Assembly (NCBI RefSeq): GCF_016107395.1
Contig: NZ_JAAIKO010000023.1
Span: forward strand, 1 to 64,000
Length of the DNA stretch: 64,000 bases
Direction: 5' to 3'
From: Streptomyces fildesensis
GTDB taxonomy: Bacteria; Actinomycetota; Actinomycetes; Streptomycetales; Streptomycetaceae
Shown: one piece after another, positions 25,787 to 34,443 of the stretch
Numbering within the stretch: the first letter of the stretch is position 1
Layout: each line of letters begins with the position of its first letter
The notes under the pieces: model-generated
Databases searched by the model: none
The model's input: the letters and a program-made list of their open reading frames with translations, nothing else
Told to the model about the DNA's origin: nothing
Program-made: the position numbers and the translations under genes

Positions 25787-26507
25787 TCAGCCGGGAGTCT
25801 CCTCGAAGCCGGACTGAAGCAGGATCCTCCGGGCGGCGGCGTTATAGCCGGTGGTGGTGATCTCGCCAGTGGTGCTGTGCCGGATCGGCGCGAACGGCTG
25901 GACTGCGCGCTCTGCTGGCGCCGCCGCCTCGTGGACGGGCGAGGGCCCCTGGACGACGTGGATGCGGGTCGCCGACAGGGATTCGAGCGCTTCCCTGCGG
26001 CGGTCGGTCAGGTCCTGTTCGATCCTGGCCAGAGCGTGCGTCAGCGTGTAGGCGGGGACGGATTCCGGGTTGGGGTGGGTCTCGTCGAGGCAGGGGTCGA
26101 CTGCGGTACGGGCACGGGCGATAAGCCGCTGGGCGGCGTGGAGCGGGCCGCCGTCCTGCAGGAGGTGTTCCAGGAGTTGGCCGGGCTGATCGGTGTCGGC
26201 TGTGGTGAGGTGGCCGGCGAGTTCGTGCAGTGCCGCAGCGCTGGCCTTGACGTTGGCGACGGAGTCGAGAGGATGCGAGGTCAGGATTTCTCCGGGATGT
26301 TCGATTGCGGCTTGGAGGGCTTGGGCGGCCGGCGCCAGCCGTGCTCCGGGGCGGGACTCGGCGTGCGGGGCCGGTACGGGCGGGCCGTAGCCGGCCTTCC
26401 ACTGTCCGCATGTTTCTCGGCCGGCGTCCGGTCGTCGTGTGTCAGGTGACGGTGACGGTGCGGTTGTCGTGGGCGGAGTCGGGCCGTCCGCGGGGTTGCT
26501 CCGTCAT
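25787..26507 (-). pseudogene. Hypothetical gene broken by a frameshift
   Basis: A long, clearly coding frame (ALHELAGHLTTADTDQPGQL, LQDGGPLHAAQRLIARARTA, TGYNAAARRILLQSGFEETP) ends at 25787 but contains no ATG, GTG or TTG anywhere. An ATG at 26507, directly after the ancestral stop of the glycosyltransferase gene (TAAATG), opens a second good frame (MTEQPRGRPDSAHDN) that stops at 26442-26444. The total length is one base more than a multiple of three. I infer a one-base insertion or two-base deletion near 26440 in a ~240-residue gene; a sequencing error is possible. Confidence 0.55.
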
Positions 26508-26579
26508 TTAGCGGTGCGCGCGAGTCGGCAGTCCTGCAGCAAGCACCGGCGGGCGGGTGCTGGTAGCGGGCTTGGGCGG

Positions 26580-26823
26580 TGTAGGTTCCGCGATTCGCTG
26601 AGCACTCGCGAGTTCCTGACCTGCGGTGTTGGAGCCGGTGAGCACTGGTAGCTGCCGAGTCCGTCGCCCGATCATGAGCAATCTGGTTCGTTGAGAGCTG
26701 ACTTGGCGGTCGGTAACCGCGAAGAATCCGCAGGTCACGAGATCCATTGCTCACCGAACCGCGGAATTGCTCGAACGCTGCTCATGATCACGCGGAACTA
26801 CTCGCGAATCTGCGGAACCTACA
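26580..26823. mobile_element. Non-autonomous element with TGT/ACA ends, unit 1 (244 bp)
   Basis: It begins TGTAGGTTCCGCGATTCGC and ends GCGAATCTGCGGAACCTACA, a near-perfect ~19-bp terminal inverted repeat. It is flanked by GGCGG (26575-26579 and 26824-26828), a 5-bp direct repeat as left by many transposases. Inside, TGAGCA occurs at 26599, 26639 and 26675 in the left half, and its complement TGCTCA at 26748 and 26779 (plus TGCTCG at 26768) in the right half. No protein is encoded. TGT/ACA ends, 5-bp duplications and several short repeated sites per end are features of Tn7- and Tn5053-like transposons, so I infer a miniature derivative. Confidence 0.6.
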
Positions 26824-27812
26824 GGCGGTGTAGGTTCCGCGTCCTCGCGCGCACTGGGGCCTGCGGAAATGCAGGATTCCAGGCTCGATGCGCAGCCATG
26901 CGGTCTGCCGGGGATGCGCAATCCGGCAGCGGTGCCACGGTCTGACAATGGATCGCCTTCGACATCGACGCTGGTCACGAGATCCATTGCGCACTCAGGC
27001 CCGGAAATGCGCATCGAGTGCGCATCTGGCGCGACCGTTGCGCACCGAATCGTGGAACCTACAGGCGGATGGTTGCGGAGGGCGGACCGCAGGCTGCGGC
27101 CGTACTGCCAGGCATGCTCGCGGGCCGCCGCCTCCAACTCGTCATATCCGTGCTGGGCTGTGAGCTGGCCGGCGTGCTTGCGGTACCTGTAGACCGGAAC
27201 GGGCAGCAGGATTCCGGGGGCAAGATTCGAGATGCCGACGGCCGTGCAGTAGTCCTCGCCCTGGACGAGGCCGCCCATCGGGGCGGCGCGCACGAGTTCG
27301 GTGCGGGCCAGGATCGTGGTCGGCCCGATCGGGATGGTGTCGGCCGGGGACTTCCAGTACGTCCATACGTCGCCAGCCTCGTGCCGGCCCGGTGCCGCGG
27401 GGCACCGCCACAACGTGGTCGAGCCGTCCGGGTGAAGGTCCTCACTCCACCCGGCACACCAGCCCACCCCGGCCGATTCCAGGGCGTTCAGTCGCAGGGA
27501 CATGGCGTCGTCGGTGAACTCATCGTCGTCGTCCGCCCAATTGGTGTACTTGGTGTCGACTTGGGCGAGGGCGAGGTTCCTGGCGCAGGCGGCACCGACC
27601 GGACGGGGGAGCGCCAGGGTGCGGACCCGGGGGTCGTCGGCGAGCGGGGCCGGCAGCCGCTCGGCCGAGACACCGTCGAGCGCGATCACGGCCTGCCAGG
27701 GGACGGTCTGGCGGGTGAGGCTGGCGTGCATGGCGGTCAGGTAGTCGAGGCGGTCCTCACGCAGGCGGGTGGCGATGACGACGGTAATCAGGGGAGCGGC
27801 GTACGGGGGCAG
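26751..27812 (-). CDS. Family 2 glycosyltransferase, 3' end altered by insertions
   Basis: A GT-A type glycosyltransferase: ITVVIATRLREDRLDYL, a nucleotide-binding QAVIALDGVS, and the DXD-like metal site NWADDDDEF (about residue 75). It would transfer a sugar from a nucleotide-sugar donor; acceptor unknown. Beyond residue ~248 (RNHPP) the present frame runs into the two ~240-bp elements and stops at 26751. Without the elements the frame would continue HPPKPATSTRPPVLAAG and stop at 26508. The start is inferred as CTG 27812, six bases after GGAG; the first ATG (27731) would cut away the first beta strand. Confidence 0.78.
   Translation of the reverse strand: MPPYAAPLITVVIATRLREDRLDYLTAMHASLTRQTVPWQAVIALDGVSAERLPAPLADDPRVRTLALPRPVGAACARNLALAQVDTKYTNWADDDDEFTDDAMSLRLNALESAGVGWCAGWSEDLHPDGSTTLWRCPAAPGRHEAGDVWTYWKSPADTIPIGPTTILARTELVRAAPMGGLVQGEDYCTAVGISNLAPGILLPVPVYRYRKHAGQLTAQHGYDELEAAAREHAWQYGRSLRSALRNHPPVGSTIRCATVAPDAHSMRISGPECAMDLVTSVDVEGDPLSDRGTAAGLRIPGRPHGCASSLESCISAGPSAREDAEPTPPVGSADSRVVPRDHEQRSSNSAVR
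26829..27063. mobile_element. Non-autonomous element with TGT/ACA ends, unit 2 (235 bp)
   Basis: Same organisation as the adjacent unit 1: TGTAGGTTCC at the left end, GGAACCTACA at the right, flanked by GGCGG at 26824-26828 and 27064-27068. The two share the 17-mer GTCACGAGATCCATTGC but elsewhere differ greatly. Here the repeated inner motif is the self-complementary TGCGCA, at 26889, 26915, 26988, 27008, 27019 and 27039, replacing the TGAGCA/TGCTCA of unit 1 at the aligned positions. Together with its flank it is 240 bp, an exact multiple of three, and is read without a stop in the glycosyltransferase frame. Confidence 0.6.
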
Positions 27813-27836
27813 GGAAGACTCCAGGGACGGGGGTGG

Positions 27837-28424
27837 CTAGCGGCGGCCGGTGTGCCGCGGGGTGCCGGCCTGCGCGGGGGCCGCGGCGGGCGTGGTGCGG
27901 GGTGGTGCCGCGTGGGCCGGCTGGATGATGGGGGCCGGTGCGATGGGGGACCAGTGCTCGGGGTGGTCGCTGAAGTTGGTGCGCGGGTCTGTGGTCCAGT
28001 CCACGAGCCGGCCGGAGCCCTCGTGGGGCGCGCCGATCACTTCGATGCCGTGCTGGTGCAGGAGGTAGCCCCATTGCATGTCCTGCGCGTCGGCGGTGTC
28101 GTCGGTGACCGTCATGCGCACCGGTGGGGTCCCGTCGGGGGTGATCAGGTGGTCCAGCGTGCTGCTGGGCCACTGTTCGCCGCCGGTCAGCGCGGTGAGG
28201 AGCGCGGGTGGGGCGCCGTCGAGGAGATCGGTGCCCAGTTCGTCCCAGCCGACGGCGACGTCGTCGATGAGGTGACGGGACATGGCCTGTAGGTCGCGCC
28301 CGAACTTGTGCTGGTAGGCGGCCAGGAGCAGGGGCAGATGGTGGCTGGGCACGCCGTCGTGGTGGACGTAAATGCCGCTGTAGCCCGAGGTGGTGGGGCG
28401 GGCGATGAAGGAGCGTGTGGACAG
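27837..28424 (-). CDS. Conserved hypothetical element protein, probable CTG start
   Basis: About 195 residues: GYSGIYVHHDGVPSHHLPLL, AMSRHLIDDVAVGWDELGTD, GEQWPSSTLDHLITPDGTPP and MQWGYLLHQHGIEVIG. I know this layout from actinomycete phages and conjugative elements, without a function. The frame holds no ATG, GTG or TTG at the right place. CTG 28424 (giving STRSFIARPTTSG) lies six bases after GGAG; another CTG at 28463 overlaps the previous stop. The tail is Pro/Ala-rich. Confidence 0.68.
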   Translation of the reverse strand: MSTRSFIARPTTSGYSGIYVHHDGVPSHHLPLLLAAYQHKFGRDLQAMSRHLIDDVAVGWDELGTDLLDGAPPALLTALTGGEQWPSSTLDHLITPDGTPPVRMTVTDDTADAQDMQWGYLLHQHGIEVIGAPHEGSGRLVDWTTDPRTNFSDHPEHWSPIAPAPIIQPAHAAPPRTTPAAAPAQAGTPRHTGRR

Positions 28425-28459
28425 GGAGGTCTCCAGGTCGCAGGACCGGTTGAGGGAGG

Positions 28460-28996
28460 TCAGCGCGCCGGTCGGTGCGGGGGCGCCTGGCCCGGTGGTG
28501 TGCTGCTCGGCGGGAGCGCGGAACGGCCGGGGGCCGGGTGCTTCGGCGCCGGCGCAGGGTCGTATGCGGCCCGCAGCGCCTCCAGGTCGCCTTGGTCGGC
28601 GATGGCCAGCGCGGACAGGGCGCGGCCGGCTGCTTCCAGGAGCAGTCTGGGTGGGGAGCCCTTCGCCGCCTCGCGGTGCTGACCGCGCCACTGGGCGGCG
28701 GCCAGGAGGTAGTCGCTCATCGCGCGGAGCGCGGGTTCTGCGGCGTCCAGGAGGCGGCTGGTGACGGCGTGGACCTCGGCGGGCGTCTGGGCCGCGGTGA
28801 GTGCCGCCAGGTATGGGGCCGGATCCGGGCTGGGTAGGGGGCTGTCCGGCAGCGGGTGCTCGGCCAGGAAGGGCACGGCGTCGCGCCGTGCCCACCGCAG
28901 CAGGTCGGCGCGGGTGGCGATGCCGTGGCGGGCGGCGCTGATCTGTTCGGCGTCGCGGCCGGCGTTGTCGTACAGCTCGAAATCAGGGTGGGACAA
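28460..28996 (-). CDS. Hypothetical protein
   Basis: 178 residues from TTG 28996, five bases after GGAG. Mostly helical and Ala-rich (QISAARHGIATRADLLRWAR, AAEPALRAMSDYLLAAAQWR, ALSALAIADQGDLEALRAAY) with a Pro-rich tail. Unrecognised. Followed immediately by the conserved element protein at 27837. Confidence 0.65.
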   Translation of the reverse strand: MSHPDFELYDNAGRDAEQISAARHGIATRADLLRWARRDAVPFLAEHPLPDSPLPSPDPAPYLAALTAAQTPAEVHAVTSRLLDAAEPALRAMSDYLLAAAQWRGQHREAAKGSPPRLLLEAAGRALSALAIADQGDLEALRAAYDPAPAPKHPAPGRSALPPSSTPPGQAPPHRPAR

Positions 28997-29020
28997 GGGC
29001 GCTCCTTGGTGGCGCGGGGT

Positions 29021-29908
29021 CTATGCGCGCTTGAACTGCTGGGGTGTGGACGGCGGGCCGGAGGCGTCGGTGCGGGCGCACGTGTAGCCGATCAGCCGGG
29101 CGGGGCCGACTGTCGCAGGAACGGTGGCGGCGTCGTTGCACACGAAGGTGTACTGGATGGAGCTGCGAGGGATGTCGTGGAGCCAGGCCCGGTCGTCCTT
29201 GTTGGGGATGATCTCCAGGCCGGCGCGGGTGACGGTGTCGGTCTGACTGTGGGTGTGGGAGAACAGGATCAGCGCGCCACCGTCGGTGGTCTTGAGCGCG
29301 TAGGCGTCCGGGAAGCGGTTGGTGGTCCCGGCGAACACGCTGATGCCCAGAGCCCCGTACTGGCGGCCGGTCTCGGCGTGGACCTTCATCTGCCGCTTGC
29401 TCGCCTCGGTCGCAGCGAACACCTTCTGGCCGGTAGTGGTGCCGCCGGTGGCGAAGTTGTCGAGGATCGCGGCGCGCAGGAGGTCGGGGCTGGCCGCGAG
29501 CTGCTGGGTGCCGTTGGCGGGGACGGCGGTGGCGTACCCGTCGGAGTCCAGCGCGATCGAGGGCAGCGTGGTGTCGTCGAGGTCGGTCACCGAGACCATC
29601 TCCCACCGCTGGTGCTCCGGCTGCTCGGCGAACACCGCGAGCCGGGAGGGGGCTTTGCCCTGGGCGGTGGACAGCGCGGCGACGAACCAGCGGGGCTGGC
29701 CGGCGGTGACCCGCGGGATATACAGGCGGGCGCTCGCCAGGTCGTAGGACCACGGCTTGTACGGCTTGCGCTCGGCCTTGGTCAGCCCGCCGTATTCCGT
29801 GTACTCCGCGAGCGACATGGCATAGAGCGAACCGTCCTCGACGGTGTCGAGCAGGGCGCGATCAGAGGTGGCATTGGCCTGGTTGTTGATCACCGAGTAA
29901 CGGGCGAT
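29021..29908 (-). pseudogene. Lipoprotein gene, C-terminal part (split by Tn554-like element)
   Basis: Encodes ~295 residues beginning IARYSVINNQANATSDRALL, with DTVEDGSLYAMSLAEYTEYG and KPWSYDLASARLYIPR, the mature part of a secreted actinobacterial lipoprotein family of unknown role. The missing N-terminus, with a lipoprotein signal peptide and PPPALSTAQAKAVIT, lies at 34533-34727 on the same strand. The 4624-bp element at 29909-34532 separates the halves; joining them keeps the frame (65 + 296 codons). The fragment could be translated from a start inside the element (a GTG at 29958) but would lack a signal peptide. Confidence 0.7.
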
Positions 29909-30031
29909 TTTACCGACCACGTTGTGAGTCTCCGGTTCATTCGTTGGAGTGGTCCGCACGAGCGTCTCGTGTCCGTTAACCGACCCGCCCCGTTCCCTTC
30001 GTGACGTAGCGGGAGTTGGCGAGGAGGTCGC

Positions 30032-31225
30032 GTGCGACGCTCGGTGGTGCTTGGGGACCTGCGGGTACAGAAGATGGCTCGGGCTGGGGGCGGCTGGTCG
30101 TACACGATCGTGTGGCCAGACGTCACGGTGGACGAGGAAGCCGATGGCTACCTGCGTACGCACGAGGGCAGCGGATCCCAGAAGACCTACGCCTACTTTC
30201 TGGTCGATCACCTGCGTTGGCGCGTCCGTGAGCGACTCACCACAGAGTCGATCACGGCCCTTGACCTGTTCCGGTACCTCGGGGCAGTGGGGGCGAAGGT
30301 GGACCTGCCGTACGGGCTGCCGTGGCGGGTGCCACCGAAGCGCCCGTACGGGCAGTCCGCGCTGGAGGTCCTGGCGGCCTGCTTGAAGGGCTTCTACCTC
30401 CACCAGTGCGCCGTGCAGAGAGCGAATCCTGAGTTGCGGGACGCGCTGGACACGCGGCGACTTCCCACCCAGGCCGACCGCAACCGCGCCTTGCTGGGCC
30501 ACGTGAAGACCTCGATGCCGGCCAACCCGCTGGCCCCGAAGAAGGGGACGCGACGGCGTCACCCCAAGATGCTGCCCGAGGGGACTCGGCCCGGACTGTT
30601 GGACGTGGTGAACACCGCCCGGGACAGGATGGTTGTGACCTGGCTGTCCGATTCGAGCTTGCGTATCGGCGCCCTGACCGGCCTCCACCTGGTCGACTTG
30701 CATCTGCGCGACAACGCTCCATGCGGTGACTGCAAGGCCCCGCACATCCACGTCTGTCACCGGTGGGGCAATCCCAACGGGGCGGCTGCGAAAATCAAGC
30801 CGGACTGGGCGATTGTCGACGGGACAATCACCAAGGGTGAGATCTACCGGGTCAGCCCCGCCATGACCAGTAGCTACTACGGGTACATGACGACGGAGTA
30901 CGCCAGGCGCGCTGCTGGGCACGGCATGCTCCTGATCCAGCTGTCCGGACCGCGCTGCGGTGAGCCCTGGTCGGCGGACGCGGCCCGCGGCATGCTGCGG
31001 CGAGCCGGACGCCGGGCTGACTTGCCGGGCAGGATCAAGCCTCAGGCTTTTCGGCACCAGTTCACGAACGACGTCATGGACGTCACGAACAACGATCCGC
31101 ACGTGGCCAAGGCCGTCGGGAACTGGGCCTCGGCTCAGATGGTCGATGAGGTCTATGGGCATCCTGACCTGCACTCCTCGCAGTTCATTGACGCGCTGGA
31201 CAAGGTCTGGGGCAAAGAGGAGTGA
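30032..31225 (+). CDS. Tyrosine recombinase (TnpA-like)
   Basis: 397 residues. C-terminal tyrosine recombinase domain: first Arg in SDSSLRIGALTGLHLVDLHL, second Arg in PQAFRHQFTNDVM, and the nucleophile Tyr in DEVYGHPDLHSS near residue 380. The position before the second Arg is Gln instead of the common His, and GNWAS replaces the common GH motif, so the active site departs from the textbook set. A Cys/His cluster (CGDCKAPHIHVCH) sits within the domain. GTG at 30032 has GAGGAGG upstream. It is the first gene of a three-gene set like Tn554 tnpA-tnpB-tnpC. Confidence 0.8.
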   Translation: MRRSVVLGDLRVQKMARAGGGWSYTIVWPDVTVDEEADGYLRTHEGSGSQKTYAYFLVDHLRWRVRERLTTESITALDLFRYLGAVGAKVDLPYGLPWRVPPKRPYGQSALEVLAACLKGFYLHQCAVQRANPELRDALDTRRLPTQADRNRALLGHVKTSMPANPLAPKKGTRRRHPKMLPEGTRPGLLDVVNTARDRMVVTWLSDSSLRIGALTGLHLVDLHLRDNAPCGDCKAPHIHVCHRWGNPNGAAAKIKPDWAIVDGTITKGEIYRVSPAMTSSYYGYMTTEYARRAAGHGMLLIQLSGPRCGEPWSADAARGMLRRAGRRADLPGRIKPQAFRHQFTNDVMDVTNNDPHVAKAVGNWASAQMVDEVYGHPDLHSSQFIDALDKVWGKEE

Positions 31226-33852
31226 CGGCGACCGCCGCGCAGTTGCTGCCGCTGATCGGTCCCGGAGGCCCGGCACCGACCCGCACGACGCGCGATCGGC
31301 TGGAGCTTTTGCACGCACTGATCACGGCGCCGAGGTTCGACCCGGTGTTCCGGCCTGACGTGATGCACGTCCCACGCGATCACCCGGTCTATGGCTGGGG
31401 CTGTGGTGTCACTGCCTGCGAACGCACCCGGAACACGCGCTACGACTACTGCAAGGAGCACAACGACGACTGGATCGCTGTCCAGGAGGCGGGCGGGACC
31501 ATCACGGAGTTCCTGGCAACCGCTGAGCCCAAGAAGTCGATGGCCTGGCTGGTTCCTCCACCCTGCCTCGTCTGCCCTGACGTTCCGGCCCGGAGCCAGA
31601 ACCAGTTGTGCTACTTCCACGCCCAACAATGGACCTACCACCGCCGGTACTCCCGCACGAAGTACCAGCGCGAGGTAGTCCTCGAGGATTGGCTGGCTCA
31701 GGCCCGCCCCTTCCCCGGATTCGGGCCCTGCCAAGTACGGTCCTGCCCTTACGGCGCCGATCATCCCCTCGGGCTGTGCCACCGCCACCGCAACAGCTAC
31801 ATCCAGCAGAAGCATCCTGGCGGGGCCCGGCTGCCGAACTACTGGAGCCGCGAGTTGGTGACGACGGGAAACCCCGTCCCGGTCCGGTTCGACGACGAGG
31901 CCGCATTCCGTAAGTGGTGCGAGGATACGGACCCTCCGCACCGCGCCAACGGAAACCTGACACTGCTGGGACTGCGCCCTCTGATCAAGGCAGAGATCAA
32001 GTGGTGCATCTTCCACCACGCCAAGGGCGAGGAAGGCAGTATCTGGCCCATCTCCTGGATTCAGCGGCTCATCGACGAATGCCGTCGCCAGGACGTGAAT
32101 TCGCTGGCAGACCTCGATCTGGAGGCTTGCAAGCAACACCCGCGGCAGATCAGCAGAGTGATGCTCCACTATCTGCGGCTGGTCTACTTCACCCGCGAGG
32201 ACACCAAGGACGCCGGCTTCATCGAGACCGAGCACTTCGGCGTCCGCTTTCCGAAGGCCCGCAGCCACATCGACCTCTCCCGCATCACTCAGAGGTGGCT
32301 GCGGGACCTGTGCTGGGAGCTGATGGCCAGCCGTCTCCTCACCGGCCAGGCGCGGTCGCGCGCCGCCTTCGACTTCGACAGGCGCGGCTGCCACGAAATC
32401 AGTGCCTATTTGGAAATCGAGGCCCCGGCAGGTGGCCACGACCCCACCTTGCTGACCGAATCTCACATGATCGACTTCGTGGCAGATCAGAGGCACCGTG
32501 CCAGGCATAGGTTGCCCTCGCTCGGCCAGCGAACTAGCGGCAATTCCCTCGAGAACGGCATTACCACTCCCGGCACTCTGGCCACCATCTTCGATGGTGC
32601 CCGCCGGGTGCTCCGGTCCGGTCTGGAGACGGGCGCGGTCGAGAGCATCGGTCTCGACCGCCGGTTCATCCTCGCCCTGCCCTTCGGGGCGAAGACCAAA
32701 GGACGCCGCCGGCCGTTCTCCGACGAAGTGGCCCGCGCGCTCGCCGGCGAGAAGAACCTCCAGATGCTTGCCGCGAGCGATGTCGAGGACCGCGGCCTGC
32801 GCGATGTGTGGGAGGGACTGATCGTCACCGGGCGGCGGTGCACGGAGATCCTCGACGTGCGCCTGGAGTGCATTAGCCGCATCGGCAAGGTCCCGATGTT
32901 CTGGCACGACCAGAGCAAAGTCGGCAACGTTGACGAGGGTATTCGTATCCCCGAACGCTTCTACCAGCGCCTCGAAGAACGCCAGTCCAAGACCGTCGCG
33001 CGATTCGTCCAGCGCAAGGGCCGCCCGCCCACACCCGAGGAACGACTCCAGCTTGCCCTGTTTCCCAGGAAACACACGAACCGTGAACTCCTGAAGGGTT
33101 GTGGCTACAGTTGGTTCCACACTTTGTTTCGCGACTGGGTCCTTACGCTTGACATCGGCAAGGCCGTCCCGCACCAGGCTCGCCACACTCTGGCCACCAA
33201 CCTGTTGAAGGCGGGCGCCAACCTTACGCACGTCAGGCGCTACCTCGGCCAGGTCTCCGAGGCGATGGCCGAGCACTACACGCACATCGCCAATACCGAC
33301 CCGGTACTCAACGACGCACTTCAGGCGGTCTGGGTCGGCGGACCCGGATCGTTCGAGCCAGGCATCGTGCTCTGTGGCAGCGAACCGCTGAACCGAGAAG
33401 AAGCCGAGGCAATGCTGATCGACCTCACCCGAAAGTCCACGCCAGCCGAAGGTGGGTTTTGCACTTTCCAGCCCGTCGTCAACGGTGAAGCCTGCCCCTG
33501 GGACCTCAATTGCCATTCGTGCACGGAGTTCGTCATGACCGGCGCTGATCTCGTCTACTGGCACCGCAAGCGTGAGCAGTGGCGCACCATCGCGGAGGGT
33601 GCCGCAGACGACGCCACCCGGGACTACCTGCACCGCCTCTTCGAACCAACGGCCCGCGCGATCGACGGCCTCGAAAGGGCCCTCGCCGCCGTCGGCCTGC
33701 TCGAAGAAGCCCTCCAGCTGGACCTTCGCCGACCGCAGGACTACTTCGGCCGGGTCTGGTCCTCCGCCTTCCGCGCCGACGAGCTCGTCCGCCAGGTCGA
33801 GGCCGATCGCATCGGATCCGAAGACGAGTACGCCATCGATGCAGACGAGTGA
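31222..33852 (+). CDS. Large tyrosine recombinase (TnpB-like)
   Basis: 876 residues, longer than Tn554 TnpB (~630). The N-terminal ~200 residues have three Cys/His clusters (CERTRNTRYDYCKEH; CLVCPDV..QLCYFH; CQVRSCPY..LCHRH) that look like zinc knuckles. The catalytic domain at ~500-700 carries Arg in VTGRRCTEILDV, HQARHTLATNLLKAGANLTH, the GQVSEAMAEHYTHI segment with the Tyr nucleophile, so it appears intact. A late Cys pair (CPWDLNCHSC) follows. GTG overlaps the stop of the first recombinase (GTGA). Confidence 0.85.
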   Translation: MTATAAQLLPLIGPGGPAPTRTTRDRLELLHALITAPRFDPVFRPDVMHVPRDHPVYGWGCGVTACERTRNTRYDYCKEHNDDWIAVQEAGGTITEFLATAEPKKSMAWLVPPPCLVCPDVPARSQNQLCYFHAQQWTYHRRYSRTKYQREVVLEDWLAQARPFPGFGPCQVRSCPYGADHPLGLCHRHRNSYIQQKHPGGARLPNYWSRELVTTGNPVPVRFDDEAAFRKWCEDTDPPHRANGNLTLLGLRPLIKAEIKWCIFHHAKGEEGSIWPISWIQRLIDECRRQDVNSLADLDLEACKQHPRQISRVMLHYLRLVYFTREDTKDAGFIETEHFGVRFPKARSHIDLSRITQRWLRDLCWELMASRLLTGQARSRAAFDFDRRGCHEISAYLEIEAPAGGHDPTLLTESHMIDFVADQRHRARHRLPSLGQRTSGNSLENGITTPGTLATIFDGARRVLRSGLETGAVESIGLDRRFILALPFGAKTKGRRRPFSDEVARALAGEKNLQMLAASDVEDRGLRDVWEGLIVTGRRCTEILDVRLECISRIGKVPMFWHDQSKVGNVDEGIRIPERFYQRLEERQSKTVARFVQRKGRPPTPEERLQLALFPRKHTNRELLKGCGYSWFHTLFRDWVLTLDIGKAVPHQARHTLATNLLKAGANLTHVRRYLGQVSEAMAEHYTHIANTDPVLNDALQAVWVGGPGSFEPGIVLCGSEPLNREEAEAMLIDLTRKSTPAEGGFCTFQPVVNGEACPWDLNCHSCTEFVMTGADLVYWHRKREQWRTIAEGAADDATRDYLHRLFEPTARAIDGLERALAAVGLLEEALQLDLRRPQDYFGRVWSSAFRADELVRQVEADRIGSEDEYAIDADE

Positions 33853-33861
33853 GGTGCAGGC

Positions 33862-34443
33862 GTGACCACCAGCCCCCAGACCGCAGCCGCTACGGCCGCC
33901 CGCCGTCGGCAGACACAAGACAAGCTCCGGCAAGTCGAGAAGGCAATCAGCCAACTCCGCCGGGAACGCGGGCGACTCACCGTCCGAGCAATCGCCTATC
34001 GGGCAGACGTCTCTCCCACCTTCCTCTACGAGAACGCTGCGGCTCGCGCCCTGGTCCAGAACGCAGTCCAGGCCAGCAAGAGCCGTCACGACCACCAGAC
34101 ACGCATGGAACACGACCGGGTCGAAGCGACATGGCGGGAGCGGGCCCTGAACGCAGAGGAGGGCCTGACCCAGGCTCAGAAAGAGATCCTCACGCAGCGG
34201 CAACGAATCGGCGAACTCATGGGCCGCCTCCGCGACACCGAGCAGATGGTCTCCGGCGAGTCCGTCCAACAGCTCGTCACCGAGAACACAACCCTCAAGA
34301 GGCGCATCCACCAGCTGAATCAGGACCACCGGTCGCTTCAGGAACGGCTGGAAGGCGCACGTTCCAACTTGCGCTTCGCAGGGAAACGCACCGCTGACCT
34401 TGAGGCAGAACTCCTCGGCATGAAAGCGTCCCTCCGTGACTGA
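33862..34443 (+). CDS. DUF6262-like coiled-coil protein (TnpC-like)
   Basis: 193 residues. N-terminal helix-turn-helix-like part (LTVRAIAYRADVSPTFLYEN), then a long coiled coil (LTQAQKEILTQRQRIGELMG, LVTENTTLKRRIHQLNQDH). This is the small third protein that accompanies paired recombinases in Tn554-type elements, where TnpC influences integration efficiency and orientation. GTG start at 33862, nine bases after the upstream stop, with GAGG before it. Confidence 0.8.
   Translation: MTTSPQTAAATAARRRQTQDKLRQVEKAISQLRRERGRLTVRAIAYRADVSPTFLYENAAARALVQNAVQASKSRHDHQTRMEHDRVEATWRERALNAEEGLTQAQKEILTQRQRIGELMGRLRDTEQMVSGESVQQLVTENTTLKRRIHQLNQDHRSLQERLEGARSNLRFAGKRTADLEAELLGMKASLRD

Noticed and set aside
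26580..27063. Retron, group II intron or CRISPR array as explanation for the two repeated units
   Set aside because: No reverse transcriptase, no intron domain V-like motif and no short regular repeats with unique spacers. Terminal inverted repeats plus 5-bp flanking repeats fit transposition better.
26829..27063. Unit 2 as an intein or conserved protein domain, because it is in frame
   Set aside because: The translation has no intein motifs and its nucleotide ends are symmetric; unit 1 with the same plan contains a stop.
29959..31318. Long upstream extension of the 29021 minus-strand frame
   Set aside because: It crosses the end of the Tn554-like element and is antisense to the first recombinase. 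The real lipoprotein N-terminus is at 34533-34727.
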